A stretch of 64,000 nucleotides of DNA from Sthenelais limicola (Eukaryota; Annelida; Polychaeta; Phyllodocida; Sigalionidae). The notes under the pieces were generated by a model, which did not search any database, was not told the origin of the DNA, and saw only the letters and a list, made by a program, of their open reading frames with translations. Positions 24,686-35,200 of the stretch are shown here, piece after piece. The translations under genes and the position numbers were made by a program. The first letter of the stretch is position 1. The number at the start of each line of letters is the position of its first letter. Location of the stretch: NCBI GenBank assembly GCA_942159475.1, contig OW804096.1, forward strand, positions 11,891,871-11,955,870. Reading direction: 5' to 3'.

Positions 24686-27157
24686 GTGATGCCCCCCACC
24701 ACCACCAGAGTGATGGCGTCAGTGACACTCTACCACTGCTACTGCCTCACCCGCCTTCACTTAGGGTGGAGGGTAATTTGTTAACCCTTCAACAACTCTC
24801 GCACTTATAAATTTACATTTTTATACATCAAAATTATTCAAAGGCTTCCTTGGAAAATTTGCAGAACAGTTTTGGACCATATATTTAAAGTTTCAAAATT
24901 AAATGCTTTTCAATTGTTTAAACAGTAAGTCCACAACTTCTGAAGAAATATATAAAAAATAAATTATGCTTCAATATTTGGTCTTGGTGTTATCAAAAAG
25001 GTTTATATATTGTAACTATTTCATTCCCTTAATTTATACATTACAGATTCATGTTCATATTAAAATTTATTCTTTTTCACACTTAAAAAGAATATTTGTA
25101 GGAGGCTGAGGTCATGGTTAAACCCAATTTGGAAGCAATACTTAACTTCACTGAAAAACGTTTTTTCCCAAGCCTCTAAATTGTATTTGTATTAATATTA
25201 TGTATGATGATAGAAATACCAACAGTAATAATGTAAATTTTGTTTTACTAGCAGATACATGGGAAACAATTCTCTGTATACATACACAACCATTAGAATT
25301 GAGTGCATGACTAAATTCTCATGCTGTATTGCAGATTGTAACTATTTCATTCCCAATTAAACTTTTACAAAATATTGATAAAAATTCTCAAAATATGAAA
25401 ATATTGCACTGTAAATCATAAATATTTATGCACATAATTTTCTATACAAAGTAGAGTGCGAGAGATGTTGAAGAATTGTTGTGCTTTATAGTTCCATGTT
25501 GTAAAGACATTGTGTGCTTGTTTTAATCATTGAGTTAGCTTGCATTTTCCCTACCCTCCTCACTCACACCTTAACCCACATTCTCATCCTTAATATCTTC
25601 GACGGACTGATTTTATTTGTTAATTTGATTTGTTAACAAGTATTGCCCATATCTTTGATATAAGTACAATAAAGATAAGATCTTTGCTGGTTTGAAAATG
25701 GCAGTTTGGAATACTAAGAAATCCAGTCTTTGACTAGAATACACTCACTCTGAATTTTTTCTATATTGGCGATCTATCCTTTTCCTCAATAGTTGGGTGC
25801 TATTAATGACTTACCAATTGCTAGCCCATGACATTTGATTTAGGATTTTCCCCCCATTTTTAATGTTTTTTATGTATCCTGCAAGTTCAAGCAAAAACAT
25901 GCATTGATTTGATAACGGTGGCAATAGACCTTTAACCTCCCAACAACTCTAATTTATAGCATGTTTTAACCTGCATGTATTCAGGACTCATCACTCATCT
26001 TTCCCCCTTGTCCTTTTTTCTCCCTATTCTTCTCAAGACATTTGTACTGTGGATATTTAGCATTTCAAGCTGAAGATTCAAACCGATTTGATCACTTAGA
26101 TGATTTCTGCTTTATCAACAAAGCCCAGTATGATTGAAAACTCGGAGTACTGGGTTTCAATCCCATCAGCGGCTTTCACCAAGTGTCATTTCACCCCTGT
26201 CCAGTGCACGCCAACTGGGTCAAAGGTTGGCTGTGTGTATAGCTACTTATGGTTAAAAGATTGAAAAGAGTAGGGTATTGCATCCATTAGGGTGTTTCCT
26301 CTCCTCCTTAATATTGCATACAACAATCCTCCTTCCCCCTTCCACAATGCTGATACATAAATTAAACATGACTCAAGAAATTGGAGATGACCAAGGAAAA
26401 CTACCAATGATTGTTTCTCATTCATTCCTTGTCTTAATACTTGAGTTACCAATTAGAATGATTCTATTTCTTTAAATTAACTGCAATAATGGATGGTAGT
26501 CGAGTATGTGACTTGCTCTTTTGCATGATACTCGGTCCACTCCTAGGTTTAGCTTGTTCCTTTTGTTGTCCAGAATCCTGACTGTGTGAGTGACTGAGTT
26601 GTATGGTATCATATCTGGGGTCATTTTTCTCTACTTTTTATCAGGGGTTCCTCTAATAAATCGCCATATGTTATTTTAAGAGTTATTTTATCTGCTTTTC
26701 TTGATCTTGGGCGTAATTTAATCATTATGGGTTAATATGTGGCTGGTTACAAATTCTCACTAGAAATAATATTTTGATCGACTGGTAGAGAAGGTAGCTA
26801 ATAAGGTCGCCAGTATTATGTAGATTATCTGCAATAAATATTGTCTTTATGAATATATTTAAGATTAATTAGTTGCATAGAACCATGTCCCAGACTTCAT
26901 ATTAATTAATATTAAGTGTAGTTCCTAGGTAAATTTAAGCTTGTTTATGTGTAATGCATTGATAAAGTAACTATTCATTGTAATAGAAATTTGCCCTAAG
27001 ATGATGTGAAATAATAGAAAATGTACTTTCAAAACTCCAAAATTGAATACTGGAAATGAAATTTGTAATTATAGTATAGTCAATCTCAATTCTTCTTATA
27101 CATTGGATTTTTTAAAAAAAAAGATTTTTATATCAAGAATATTTTCCCGTTATGTAG
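24686..27157 (+). other. FLOT1: FLOT1 intron
   Basis: AT-rich. The recognised item is a SINE-like sequence at 26119-26280. Confidence 0.5.
26119..26280 (+). mobile_element. tRNA-derived SINE fragment
   Basis: A B-box-like GGGTTTCAATCCC is followed by a body with CAAGTGTCATTTCACCCCTG and a 3' tail GGTTAAAAGATTGAAAAGAG, which resembles the tails of the other SINE copies here. Confidence 0.5.
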
Positions 27158-27310
27158 GAAGCTATTGCTGAAGAACAAAGAATGGCTGCTCGGTACGCTA
27201 ATGATATCGAGATAGCAAAGGCCCAGCGTGATTTCGAGCTGAAGAAAGCCGCTTACGATATGGAAGTTCACACCAAGAAGGCTGAATCTGATCTGGCCTA
27301 TGAACTCCAG
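27158..27310 (+). CDS. FLOT1: flotillin-1, exon 7 (coiled coil)
   Basis: The acceptor GTTATGTAG precedes 153 nt (51 codons, phase 0) reading EAIAEEQRMAARYANDIEIA and AKAQRDFELKKAAYDMEVHT, ending DLAYELQ, with donor GTAAGT. This is the flotillin coiled-coil region with Glu-Ala repeats that drives hetero-oligomerisation. A MITE begins 31 nt after the exon. Confidence 0.95.
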
Positions 27311-27341
27311 GTAAGTAATCAGATAAGTAATCAATCAGTAG

Positions 27342-27579
27342 GGGTCAGATTTTCAGAAAATGTACAATTCACCTTTATTACCAATCCTCTTAAATAACCC
27401 AGATTTAAGACTAAAATGAGCTTCAAAACGTAGTTTAACATGGCAAAACAGATACTTTAAATCAACACGATGCCAAATATACTCAGATATACCCAGTATT
27501 GGTCATTTTTCAGTCTAATTTAGCAAAATTTCCTAAATGTGTAGAGCTGCCAATTGTATATTTTCTAAAAATCTGACCC
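27342..27579. mobile_element. MITE, GGGTCAG family, copy 6 (next to a splice donor)
   Basis: A 238-bp copy with intact ends inserted just downstream of the FLOT1 exon 7 donor. Flanks GTAG and ATTA do not match, so the target duplication has decayed or the edge is disturbed. Confidence 0.8.
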
Positions 27580-27584
27580 ATTAA

Positions 27585-27762
27585 AGTGCTGGCTCAGTGG
27601 CATGAGAATATTGTGGGTTTGAACCCTGGCGCAGCTGCAATCTCACCTCATCCCCACAAGCACTTGGGGAAGAACAGCTATGTGAGTTGAACTAGTCCTG
27701 GTTTAAAAGGATTTGAAAAATGTGCTCCTTAGTACAAGTAATAACTTATCAGTATAATGAAA
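27585..27762 (+). mobile_element. tRNA-derived SINE, type 1, copy 2
   Basis: A-box-like TGGCTCAGTGGCATGAGAAT, B-box GGGTTTGAACCC, then a body and a tail GGTTTAAAAGGATTTGAAAA. It directly follows the MITE. Confidence 0.65.
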
Positions 27763-27805
27763 TTTGTGGGATCTAATCCCAGAAGTCCACTATTTCAGAA
27801 GTCCA

Positions 27806-28095
27806 CCGCCGCGGTAGCCTAGTTGGGAGAGCGTGGGACTCTCTCTCAGCAATGACGCCCTGCGAGCGGGAGGTCTGGGGTTCAATCCCAGGCCGGTGCC
27901 AAGTAGAGTGAGTTTTCATCCTGGGTGCCTCCCAAAGGTTTCTCACTTGAAAGGCATTCAGAAAAGGTTCCAAATTCCAAATTCCAAATTCATGGTCCCT
28001 GACATAAAGCTGTAATTGTAAAGGCCACGGGCCTATATCCACGAATAGTGGTGTGCCAGCATCGTTAAACAAATGCCTTCCAGGCCATTATTATT
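27806..28095 (+). mobile_element. tRNA-derived SINE, type 2
   Basis: The head GCCGCGGTAGCCTAGTTGGG (A box) and GGGGTTCAATCCCAGGCC (B box) are tRNA-like. The body contains a CCAAATTCCAAATTCCAAAT run and CCACGGGCCTATATCC. The sequence CAGAAGTCCAC occurs twice just upstream. This is a retroposon, not a tRNA gene: the spacing and the long non-tRNA body rule that out. Confidence 0.8.
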
Positions 28096-28257
28096 TCAAA
28101 TATGCATAAAATTGATTTCTGTGTGGTTTTAGCAAAGCATTTAGTATACCACTAATAGTTATCTCGCTTTTATATTTGTTCAACTCATTGTGTGTCATGA
28201 GAATTCATGAGTGGAGTTTTGTCATGTCATGGTGTAGATCTATAGAGCTGTTGAGCC

Positions 28258-28526
28258 TGGTTCTCCACAAATGATACGTCCTTCGGTCTGATATTAGTTC
28301 ACAGATAATATAGGAGAATATATTAATGTATTCTTGAGAAAGAACTGAGACAACTATGTGTGTGCCCCAGACTAGATCAAACTGCAGCTCCCTGTACCGG
28401 GTGTCATCAAAATGCACCAGTCAAGCTTGGTTCTCCACCAGTGATAATCCTTTGGTCTGATATTAGTTCACAGATAATATAGAAGAATATATTAATGTAT
28501 TCTTGAGAAAGAACTGAGACAACTAT
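28258..28526. repeat. two-copy tandem duplication in FLOT1 intron
   Basis: About 100 bp (GGTTCTCC through GAACTGAGACAACTAT) occurs at 28258-28357 and again at 28428-28526, a period of about 170 bp with few differences. Confidence 0.85.
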
Positions 28527-28693
28527 CCAGTCTAGTATCTCAGGAGTAAGTCCTTATTCATAGAACAGCTGAGGTGCTCCTAATGGTTGGGAGGACACCC
28601 ACACCATCCACTAGCTCTCTGACATGACATATTTCACGAATCAACCAATCTAAACTGACCCCCAAAACAATCTATCTGCCTCTCACTCCACAG

Positions 28694-28875
28694 GCGGCCA
28701 AGACAAAGCAGCGCATCAAGGAGGAACAAATGCAGATTAGGGTTGTGGAGAGAACTCAGCAGATCCAAGTGCAGGAACAGGAAATTGTTCGTCGTGAGAG
28801 GGAACTTGACTCCACTGTACGTAAGCCAGCCGATGCTGAGAAGTTCAAGCTGGAGAAACTCGCTGAAGCTAACAA
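28694..28875 (+). CDS. FLOT1: flotillin-1, exon 8 (coiled coil)
   Basis: The acceptor TCACTCCACAG precedes 182 nt encoding [60 protein letters not shown] and the first two bases of Lys. Donor GTAAGT; ends in phase 2. It is almost collinear with insect flotillin-1 and forms the long charged coiled coil. Confidence 0.95.
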
Positions 28876-29533
28876 GTAAGTAATGCATTTTTATTAGATA
28901 CATGAGCAGGTAGAAAGGTGCAGCTCGGGGTGCAGTTTGGGTGATCTGAACTGTTCATGAGATCAGTTCAGGCTTCCATGGTTACATGTTGCCTACAGAT
29001 TGCTGTGAGTAAGCCTCCTTGAACCAAACTTTGGGCTAAACAAGTTAAATCGACGTTTTAACATCCAAATACAGTGTGTAATAAATAGCAAATGGCACTC
29101 TGGTCGGGTTCAAACTGATCTTGACACCATCAAAAAACGGGAACTCACCCTTCAGGGTTTGTCACGTTTAATGGATTTGCACATGCCATGGCACATATCT
29201 GTTACAGTGCATGCTGCCTGGGATAGATTCAGGTCAGGTTTGACATACAACAATTTAGCAACATTTTAAAGACATTTGCAAAGATTTGTAATTGGAAAAT
29301 TTTGCAATCCTCTTTCACTGTCTTTAGATTGTTCACTTTATAACTGGATCCATGTGGCATTAACTGTTTGTTACTACAAGGCTCCTGCTAGAAGAATGGC
29401 TTTTTATGGTCAGAAGTGAATAACACCTTTTGTACTGACTTCACTATGTATTGCCTATGTATTATTATTTATGATACAATAATCAATTAATCAATCTATG
29501 TATCAACTACATGCTCTTCAATTATGTTTTCAG
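28876..29533 (+). other. FLOT1: FLOT1 intron
   Basis: No repeat or exon recognised in this 658-bp intron. Confidence 0.5.
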
Positions 29534-29579
29534 GAACCGTATTGTTCTTGAGGCTGAGGCTCATTCAGAGTCTGTCAGG
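29534..29579 (+). CDS. FLOT1: flotillin-1, exon 9
   Basis: The acceptor ATGTTTTCAG precedes a 46-nt exon completing Lys and encoding NRIVLEAEAHSESVR, with donor GTAAGT. Together with the preceding 182 nt it restores phase 0. Part of the EA-rich flotillin repeat region. Confidence 0.93.
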
Positions 29580-29639
29580 GTAAGTAAAAACTCACTTTTT
29601 ACAGATATTATTTTTCCTGGTAGATCATAGTTCAATCAG

Positions 29640-29851
29640 TAAATCGGAAACACACGTATTTTATTTTTTGGCTTAACATAAAGATACATATTCTCTGCTC
29701 GGTCCAGTACAGGTCTGATGCATTCAAATTCAAAGGTAACTGTCGGTAGAAATGGAACACTTCTTTCATATAGACATGTCGACCTATTTGTCTCCTTTTC
29801 ACAATGTAATATCGAGCAATTTGGCAAATAAAAGATTTTATCTTATCTTAT
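29640..29851 (+). mobile_element. retroposon 3' end with (TTATC)n tail
   Basis: It ends TTTTATCTTATCTTATCTTATG. Blocks ACATGTCGACCTATTTGTC and GTAACTGTCGGTAGAAAT recur in reverse orientation at 36766-36945, which begins with the complementary (GATAA)n. A short target-primed retroposon tail is the likely explanation; the class is not determined. A poly-G run at about 29981-29996 follows. Confidence 0.6.
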
Positions 29852-30046
29852 CTTATGTAGAGGTCATGTGTGTTAACGTCGTTGTTGACCCTACCTGTAT
29901 GACAGTATCTCTCTCTGCCTGATCGCTAGTTCAGCGTGCCTTTAAGTACCCTTACCCTAGCCACACCAGACAGTAGGGTGGCGGGGGGGGGGGGGGGTGA
30001 ATACTAAGAACACCAATATATTCAATGTACATTTTCATGGTTACAG

Positions 30047-30184
30047 TTGAAGGGAGAGGCTGAGGCCTACGCTATCGAAGCCAAAGCTAAAGCCGAGGCA
30101 GAACAAATGGCTAAGAAAGCAGATGCTTGGAGAGATTACCAGGAAGCTGCTATGGTGGATATGGTTCTTGAAACCCTTCCCAAG
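30047..30184 (+). CDS. FLOT1: flotillin-1, exon 10
   Basis: The acceptor ATGGTTACAG precedes 138 nt (46 codons, phase 0) encoding [46 protein letters not shown], with donor GTAAGC. It contains the GEAEAYAI and [10 protein letters not shown] flotillin-1 signatures. Confidence 0.95.
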
Positions 30185-30634
30185 GTAAGCCATTTTTGTT
30201 TCCCGATTGTGTTGGTCCGGTATATATTGGGCAGTTTCAATTAGGAAGCATAATTAGTGCCCCTGGACAATTTGAGTGCTGATTTAAAGCTTCAGTAAAA
30301 ACTGGGGGAATTTGCCAGTAAAATTCAGTAATTTTGATGTTGTCTGGGCTGCGGGAACCATGCATATTCTCAGCTATTACGACAAAATAAATACGAATAT
30401 GAATATAAAAATTAAGCCGAAATATGAGTGTGGACTTGTATGAAGTCCTGCATCAAAAACAATAAGGGGAAATCCTCCAAAGTTTTGGTAAAATGACCTT
30501 CTAATGAGTAGGAAAAGGACCAAACAAAAAGTAGAGAATCTTTAGGGTTTTTTTATGTTAGCTGAGAATTTAGCTTTAGCCAAATTCCGCTCGTTGCCAT
30601 GGTATTTAATTGTAACTTACTCTTTGTTTGCCAG

Positions 30635-30799
30635 ATTGCTGCCGAGGTGGCTGCCCCACTCTCTCAAACAAAGAAGGTGGTCATGGTATCCTCAGGCAAG
30701 GGTGATATTGGAGCTGCCAAACTCACATCTGAGGTCCTCCAGGTGGTTGAGAAACTACCCACCGTCATCGAGGGTCTTACTGGCGTCAACATTTTGAAG
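30635..30799 (+). CDS. FLOT1: flotillin-1, exon 11
   Basis: The acceptor TTTGCCAG precedes 165 nt (55 codons, phase 0) encoding [55 protein letters not shown], with donor GTGAGA. This is the C-terminal flotillin region (human [23 protein letters not shown]). Confidence 0.95.
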
Positions 30800-30823
30800 G
30801 TGAGAAATTGTTGTAGTAATCAA

Positions 30824-31021
30824 ATACCGTATTTCCTTGAATTAGCGCCTTCCGGCGTTTATTAACTCAAGAAATGTATACCCGGCGGTAATTCAAGACC
30901 CGACGGTAATTCAAATACAGAATTTAATGCATTTCCACTGAAAAAGCATGCTCAACCTCGGCGCTAATTCAAGGCACAGCGGCTACTTAAGGCCCAGCGG
31001 TATTTCAAGGAAATACGGTAT
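30824..31021. mobile_element. MITE with ATACCGTATTTCC ends
   Basis: A 198-bp element with ATACCGTATTTCCTTGAA at the left and TTTCAAGGAAATACGGTAT at the right. Internal GCGSTAATTCAAG-type motifs repeat several times. It starts only 24 nt after the FLOT1 exon 11 donor. Confidence 0.85.
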
Positions 31022-31767
31022 CTTGACTGGTATTTTTACTTTGGTGTGGCGATGCATGCTAAACAGCAGATTTATTAGAGACGCCTCATCTTTACTGCCG
31101 AAAATTATGAAAAACTGGAATAAAAGGTTTCTGACAAGTGAGTTTCAGAATGAAAAAGATTGAAAAATTTAGTCTTTTCTGGAATTTAATTCTTTCATAC
31201 AGAGTGAAAGTATTTTGGCATGTTCTAGTTTATTTTCTCTAAAATCTCCTCTTAGGATGCGGCATATTCAGCATTAGAGGACATTTTTAAACATTTCGAT
31301 TAAGGATCGACCAACATTAAAACAAAGATTATGCCCCAAAAGGGTGTTTTTTGGTGGGCAATAAATCCTTGCATTCTTTCAGAAGGCTGAGGACAATGTT
31401 AACATTCCGAGTACACCTATTCGAAGGGGCACAGTACAAATTAATAAAGCACCCTGGAAAAAGTAACAAATGTTAGAATCTTTTGTAGAAAATGAATTTT
31501 TCCTTACTTGATATTGTTCACATTATCTTTTCACAAAACTTGAGTTCCAAGTTCACTCCCGAAATTAATTCCAATTTGTCTAGTTATAACAAGCTGAATT
31601 TATCAATATACGGTTTATTGTTTATCATTATTTTTCTATCATTTTTGGATAATCAACAAAGTTTTAATAGAGATGATGATCATCATCATTGGCTCAATTC
31701 ATTTATATGTTGTGACCTTGTATTTATGTCTTTGTAAAAGGATAATTTTTTATTTCAAATTTCAATC

Positions 31768-31818
31768 AAATTTGGATTGATTAAATGAGTATAGGACTCA
31801 TTTAATCAATCCAAATTT
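31768..31818. repeat. perfect 23-bp hairpin in the last FLOT1 intron
   Basis: The arm starting AAATTTGGATTGATTAAATG is followed by loop ATAGG and a perfectly complementary 23-nt arm. It lies 105 bp upstream of the last exon. Confidence 0.9.
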
Positions 31819-31922
31819 TCTCCCAGTTCCTCCTGCTTTAAGAACCAATGTTTACCTTTTATGTTGTTCAAAGAACTAAAATAATATCGAAATTAAAAAA
31901 ATCTTTCTTTTTTTTGTTACAG

Positions 31923-31955
31923 TCCATGAAGACCGCATCTCAACGCCGCGTTTAA
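31923..31955 (+). CDS. FLOT1: flotillin-1, last exon with stop
   Basis: The acceptor TTTTTTTGTTACAG precedes SMKTASQRRV and the stop TAA. Phase 0 agrees with the previous exon. The short basic C-terminus is variable across flotillins. A 3' UTR follows. Confidence 0.88.
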   Translation, partial: SMKTASQRRV

Positions 31956-32265
31956 CCTGACTGTCCGTTTCGCTAGCTTAATGTTGTGAATCAGGAGGTA
32001 AATATACCAGCGGTCCATGTTATGCATAGAGAATGACAGATTTTGGAGCAAGGCTTAAGACTCCCTTCATACATGCTCTGGTGACGACAACTGAAGCAAC
32101 AACAACTGCAACAACAACCCACTTACTCACCACCCAGAGGGAGTAAAGATGGTATTTTAGTGCACCTTAGAAGAAGAGCACCCGCACCTGGAGATTTTTT
32201 TTGTCAGATTTTAGAAAGCATCTATTACATACTTTGTCCCAGTCCCGCATTATAACTCTGCAGCA

Positions 32266-32271
32266 AATAAA
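32266..32271 (+). terminator. candidate FLOT1 poly(A) signal
   Basis: AATAAA about 310 bp after the stop codon. The UTR could run further; several other AT-rich signals follow. Confidence 0.45.
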
Positions 32272-35200
32272 TGTGAACTCCTGATCATAAGATTCATTCA
32301 AGGACTTAATGAAATTTGAGGATTTGTGAAAAAAGACATTAAACAGCTCCTAAATATATAATTGCATCTTATTCTGTGTTGGTGGGAAGATACCTCCACC
32401 TCCTCCTATTCACATAATGATGAACCTTGACTTTGGTGTCTCTACAACCTGAAATTAAATGTTTTTCCTATTGGGTGCAGTGCAGATGGACACATTTCTT
32501 TACTGCAATGTTATTCACAAACGGTAAAGTAAATATTACCTGTTATATACTGGCATTGCAGTCCCCGATGCCGTGGGAGAATTTAATCATTACCACGGGC
32601 AAAGTACTTTTTTAATTTGACTTATGGAATACTAGAAACTAAAACGGTATATGTAGATTCATTATTTTGCGTGCATATGATTGTTTCTCAGCATTTTTTC
32701 CCAAGGATACTCTGTTAATTTGCCACGGAGATATGAACTGTACTGAACCATTATTTTTGTTATACTCTGGGTATTAAATATATATTCGCATGGTCTAATC
32801 CGACTAGTCAAAACTTCTAAAAGAGAACGTTAAGCATAGCTGATGGAGTCTAATATTAGAGCATGCTGATGGTACTTCCACTCTTTGTATAGACATACTG
32901 CTTTGTATTCGGATATCATAAAGAAAAGCTTATTCTCTATTCAAATTTTCCCTAACAGTGATTGGGAACGGTCTAGAAGTGCTTTTGCGTTCACCACATC
33001 CAAGTGCCCACACTTTCCACTTACCTGAACACAAATTTATTAAAACTAAAAATAGCCTTGTATTTGGTGTGACCAAACCTGCAGAGCCCCTGAGCAGTCA
33101 TGGGTTGGTGTGACTCACAGTCCCAGTTGTCTGCCTTTTTTTACCACATTCACTAATTCAGATTGTTGACATGACGAGAACACGACTGGATTTTTGCATC
33201 ATGGACAGGCTCACTGCTTTCAGCCATATTCGAGTTTTATTCGTTTTAGTGCGAAAGTTTTGGATTTTCAGCAAATGGCAAAAGTCATGCCCTGTCATCT
33301 CACCAAGGGTCCATCATCATAACCCTTTCCAAACATTTGTGTGTGTGTAAAATTGTGTGAGTATTTGAATGTGGTTGTGTAACGTTGTAGCACTTGCTGG
33401 CTAACCTTGGCCATCGGTTCTAGGGCTCGGCTCTCGAGCAACTTGATCAAATCCTGCCTTTTGCTCTATAAAAACTTTTTTCTACCTCGTTTACTCAAGA
33501 TGCAGCAGTTTCGGGAGCGTACTAATACTACTACAATTAATGAGTATAATAGGGTCTATGTTGTACATACATCAATATCATATATAGACAAAAGAGTGTG
33601 TGTAATCGGTAACCGTTGTATCTCATCCTGAAGAAGGATCACAGTACTGGCATGATAATCTCTCTTCTTTTATATGTGTACGCAAAGAAATCGTATCACA
33701 ATCGTAAGCTACTACTACTATGTATGATATATGTAACTGCGGCTATTCGGAAAGATGCCTGAGACAAAAATACCTACTCCTCATTGTAAATGCTTAGCTT
33801 CGGTACAATTATATAACTCTAGATGAGAGAAAAGAAAGAAAATCTTAAAATTTCTAAAAGTATCTTCAAGGTAGAGTGTATTACCCAAACTTATAATGAA
33901 AACAATTATGGCAGTTCCGTCATTCCAGAATTTCAGCCTGAACCAACTGATTCAATCTATATACAAAGTAGTGCAATAATCTCGGTGAGTTCTGTCATGG
34001 ATTTTGCCTCCGTCTCTAGTAGGATTAAGCTTTATCTATGGTCGCTTCCATTTAATGCTTTTAATGATAAACACATTATATACCAACGAACTATGGGTTT
34101 AAATACCTATACGTCCCGTCGTACGCTAGTGTTATACATATATATATATATATTTTGTGTTACGACTTGCATGTTTGTATGTGACATGATAATTTGTCAT
34201 CACAAACTCTAGATCTATCCATTTGGAATGGGCTAGGATACATTTTAACACATCCACGTTATGATAATGATAGTAAAAATCAATATTAATACACTGGGCA
34301 TCTAATAGGGCATATGTTATATATGACTATTCCTTTGCCCGATGCTTGGAAGCTGAACTTCATTTGTATATTTTTTATATTCATTGAAGTGTACCTTACA
34401 TAATCAGAAACTGTGTGGTATTGTATGAACCAAGCTTGTAACGGTGGTTAAAATATGTTCTATATATCTACAGCTTTGCAGAAAGGAAGTGTTGGATTAA
34501 GCATCGCCGAAAATGTCTTTTTAGATAGGCACATGCTATTTTCATCTTCTGTCTGTTTTATAAAGTGTTTGAAGAAAGCATTACGTGGTACCAAAGCTCT
34601 TTTTTGCTCTGAACTGTACAAAATACTAGTGAACCAGCAAACCTATATATTATACCTCTCTATCCCAAACACAATTAACATGTTCCACTGGTTTATTATT
34701 AATTTCATCATAATCCTGTACTTATGTGCACTCAACCATGTGCAATTTCCCAGGTGTTCTCAGCACCTAAGTTATATCAGTATTTCGTTTGTTATTTCTT
34801 ATATTAGTGTAAGCATTGTTATTCTTGATATTAACTTGTTTCGCCAAAATGTGAAGCGTATATTTATTATTGGATTTACTCTAAAATTACATTGCTATTT
34901 TGAATGTAAAACAACGATCATTGAAACATTCTATTATTATCCCCTTCTGCAATTGCTGATTAATTTTTTGATTGATCAACTTAAATTAAGCTAATTTTTT
35001 GTAGTCCCTTATAGCCTAAACAATTATTTCCCGATGGGATATTGCTCATTTTAGATTTAGTAACCCAGAATACGCAGGCATTGCCCTCATATTTCATACG
35101 ACTGAGGTGAAATATAATATGTTTCCGCAGACCAAACCTGTTCCGTATGTACCCAATACATGAGTTAATCCAGCTTCATGTTTTCCTAACGTTAATTTAT

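Noticed and set aside
27806..27900. tRNA gene
   Set aside because: A and B boxes are present, but the body is not a cloverleaf and continues into a long tail; it is a SINE.
5092..31955. Two separate flotillin genes interleaved
   Set aside because: Exon 5 and all exons after 27 kb are single, and each duplicated exon sits beside its partner, which fits tandem exon duplication in one gene.
33823..34212. 129-codon ORF
   Set aside because: Same reasons; the end runs into a (TA)n stretch.
34455..34994. 179-codon ORF between FLOT1 and NFKBIL1
   Set aside because: The hydrophobic, Ile/Tyr/Leu-rich composition follows from AT-rich DNA. No motif, promoter or splice evidence.
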